The position numbers were made by a program, and so were the translations under genes. A model generated the notes under the pieces. That model made no database searches. It worked only from the letters and a program-made list of their open reading frames with translations, and had not been told where the DNA came from. From Kineothrix alysoides (GTDB taxonomy: Bacteria; Bacillota; Clostridia; Lachnospirales; Lachnospiraceae), in contig NZ_JPNB01000001.1 in NCBI RefSeq assembly GCF_000732725.1, positions 1,984,001-2,048,000 of the forward strand: a DNA stretch of 64,000 nt, in the 5' to 3' direction. Every line of letters starts with the position of its first letter. Position 1 is the stretch's first letter. Shown here in pieces: positions 62,886 through 64,000 of the stretch.

Positions 62886-64000
62886 TCAGTTGACGAGGGG
62901 CCTGTTCAATTCCTCACAGCCTGGCAGAACGAACCTTCCGTTTAAAATGACAGGGATTACCTCTCCGTCTCCCGTTACCGCAGACAGCTCTCCTAACTCG
63001 TCATAGGGAATGGTAATGTCCGTATGGCAGTTGAAATACGCCTTTTTGCTGTCTGTTCTTCGAAGGGCAGAAACCTCGTTCTCCCGGGCGATAATAGCCT
63101 TGCCGTCGGGATTATACGTAATCATATCCTCTTCATGGGAATAGCAGGTATCTCCTACCGCGAAATGCGGCCCCATCTTTTCCGCAATCAAAATCGGCAG
63201 CTTATCTCCGATTCCGTATTTTAAAGCGGCCACATACGCGACCGTGTTTGTTCCTATGGCGAACTCTCCGACAGGAAGCGTATCGTGGTGGAACATAACG
63301 TTTTCCTTTATATACTTTTTGTTCTCCTCCTCCGTATCGAAGTTGGTACATCCGTAATCGGCTATCATGCCGTCCTTGAAGACAATTTCAAGATTCTTAT
63401 ATTCCAGTTCTCCCAAAAATACCCGGCTTACATGGAGCACACCCTCTGTTCCCGTAAGTCTCGGTGAGGTAAACACTTCTCCTACCGGAATATTCACATC
63501 CGCCACGCAGTTTTCGAAATTCGTCTCCTTCTCGGGATCTTTAAGCTCATGCAGATTTATTTTCAAATCGGTTTTGTTCTCTCCCATGCCTTTTATCGTT
63601 ACATACCGGGCTCGATCCAAAGTATCGATAATGACCTGCTGGATATCGCGATAAAGCTTATAATCCAATGTATTTATTTTAACAATTTCATCAAAGATTT
63701 CCTCGTATTTATCTCCGATAGGCGGTACCGGGAAGGAAATAATGGTAAAGCTTCTCTCTTCCCCCTTGATATATTCATTCTGCAGCTCTCCTGTCGCCGC
63801 CATCAGTTCCACGGATAGCTTCTGCTGTTTCTCAGAAAGACGAAGTGCCTCTTTTTTGGTCTCCGGTGCGAAGGGGCTTTCCCCGAATATTTCCACTACT
63901 GCAGGACCTCCAAGTAATCCTGCTTCTTCCTTCAGTGCCTCATATGCCTCCTTCAGTACCTCCAGCCTACGGTTCACATACTGCTTATCCAGGTAAAGAG
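62886..64000 (-). CDS. M29-family aminopeptidase, 5'-truncated by the window edge
   Basis: The frame is open to the right edge, so only the C-terminal ~371 residues are visible; a GTG at 63977 is internal. The M29 (thermophilic metallopeptidase/AmpS) features are TSPRLTGTEGVLHVSRVFLG, NKKYIKENVMFHHDTLPVGE, FAIGTNTVAYVAALKYGIGD and the metal-binding LIAEKMGPHFAVGDTCYSHE, followed by NPDGKAIIARENEVS. The visible part suggests a longer clostridial form (over 400 residues) with an N-terminal extension. It should remove N-terminal residues from peptides in the cytoplasm. Confidence 0.88.
   Translation of the reverse strand, partial: LYLDKQYVNRRLEVLKEAYEALKEEAGLLGGPAVVEIFGESPFAPETKKEALRLSEKQQKLSVELMAATGELQNEYIKGEERSFTIISFPVPPIGDKYEEIFDEIVKINTLDYKLYRDIQQVIIDTLDRARYVTIKGMGENKTDLKINLHELKDPEKETNFENCVADVNIPVGEVFTSPRLTGTEGVLHVSRVFLGELEYKNLEIVFKDGMIADYGCTNFDTEEENKKYIKENVMFHHDTLPVGEFAIGTNTVAYVAALKYGIGDKLPILIAEKMGPHFAVGDTCYSHEEDMITYNPDGKAIIARENEVSALRRTDSKKAYFNCHTDITIPYDELGELSAVTGDGEVIPVILNGRFVLPGCEELNRPLVN

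Overview
The window looks like a chromosomal segment of an anaerobic Firmicute of the Lachnospiraceae / Clostridium cluster XIVa type. This is inferred from several features together. The FGAM synthase is a single ~1270-residue chain with its glutaminase domain fused on. The pur genes run purE-M-N-D. There is a GntR-clpC-radA block in place of the Bacillus ctsR-mcsAB-clpC layout, ferredoxin-tailed aldo/keto reductases, a maltodextrin ABC operon with no ATPase gene, and several family-restricted hypothetical proteins. No rRNA, CRISPR array, integrase or complete insertion sequence was seen. Protein identities come from reading motifs, not from searches.

Layout. 1-11 kb is a mosaic of small accessory genes: a truncated TetR regulator, two ferredoxin-fused aldo/keto reductases, a methyltransferase, an acetyltransferase, a C39-like/AKR/VOC cluster, a MerR regulator with a PBP-fold hydrolase behind a textbook 19-bp-spacer promoter, a cupin, a ferritin-like protein and at least one decaying gene. 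11-24 kb is housekeeping: tRNA-Val and tRNA-Met, argS, queH, carAB, a GtrII-like membrane protein and purL. 24-29 kb holds TetR plus a DUF6508-like gene, divergent from a 756-residue protein with a cyclic-nucleotide-binding-like N terminus, followed by VanZ and a HAD phosphatase. 29.4-38 kb is a maltodextrin-use locus (malQ, malE, malF, malG, secreted alpha-amylase) divergent from a LacI regulator. At 38.1-38.9 kb are tRNA-Trp and a cold-shock gene with a long structured leader.

38.9-47.6 kb is an A+T-rich accessory block: a GGDEF protein, an ABC ATPase and FtsX-type permease, a secreted serine hydrolase, and a convergent histidine kinase/response regulator pair. It is bounded on the left by tRNA-Trp and on the right by a tRNA 3'-end-like fragment that keeps its own terminator, which suggests, but does not prove, an integrated island. 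48-57 kb carries lspA, a heterodimeric ABC exporter, radA, a small conserved protein, clpC and its GntR regulator. 57-64 kb has an SH3/transmembrane/polyacidic protein, a YvyF-like zinc-ribbon protein, purD-N-M-E and the C-terminal part of an M29 aminopeptidase.

How the parts work together. The mal locus should import maltodextrins (MalEFG, using a shared ATPase encoded elsewhere) after extracellular alpha-amylase cleavage, with MalQ processing them in the cytoplasm under LacI control. purL, purE-M-N-D and carAB supply purines and carbamoyl phosphate. clpC/radA form a protein-quality/DNA-repair block under a GntR repressor. The 40.3-47.6 kb module reads as a signal-responsive envelope or antimicrobial-peptide defence unit and is the best candidate for an undescribed system here.
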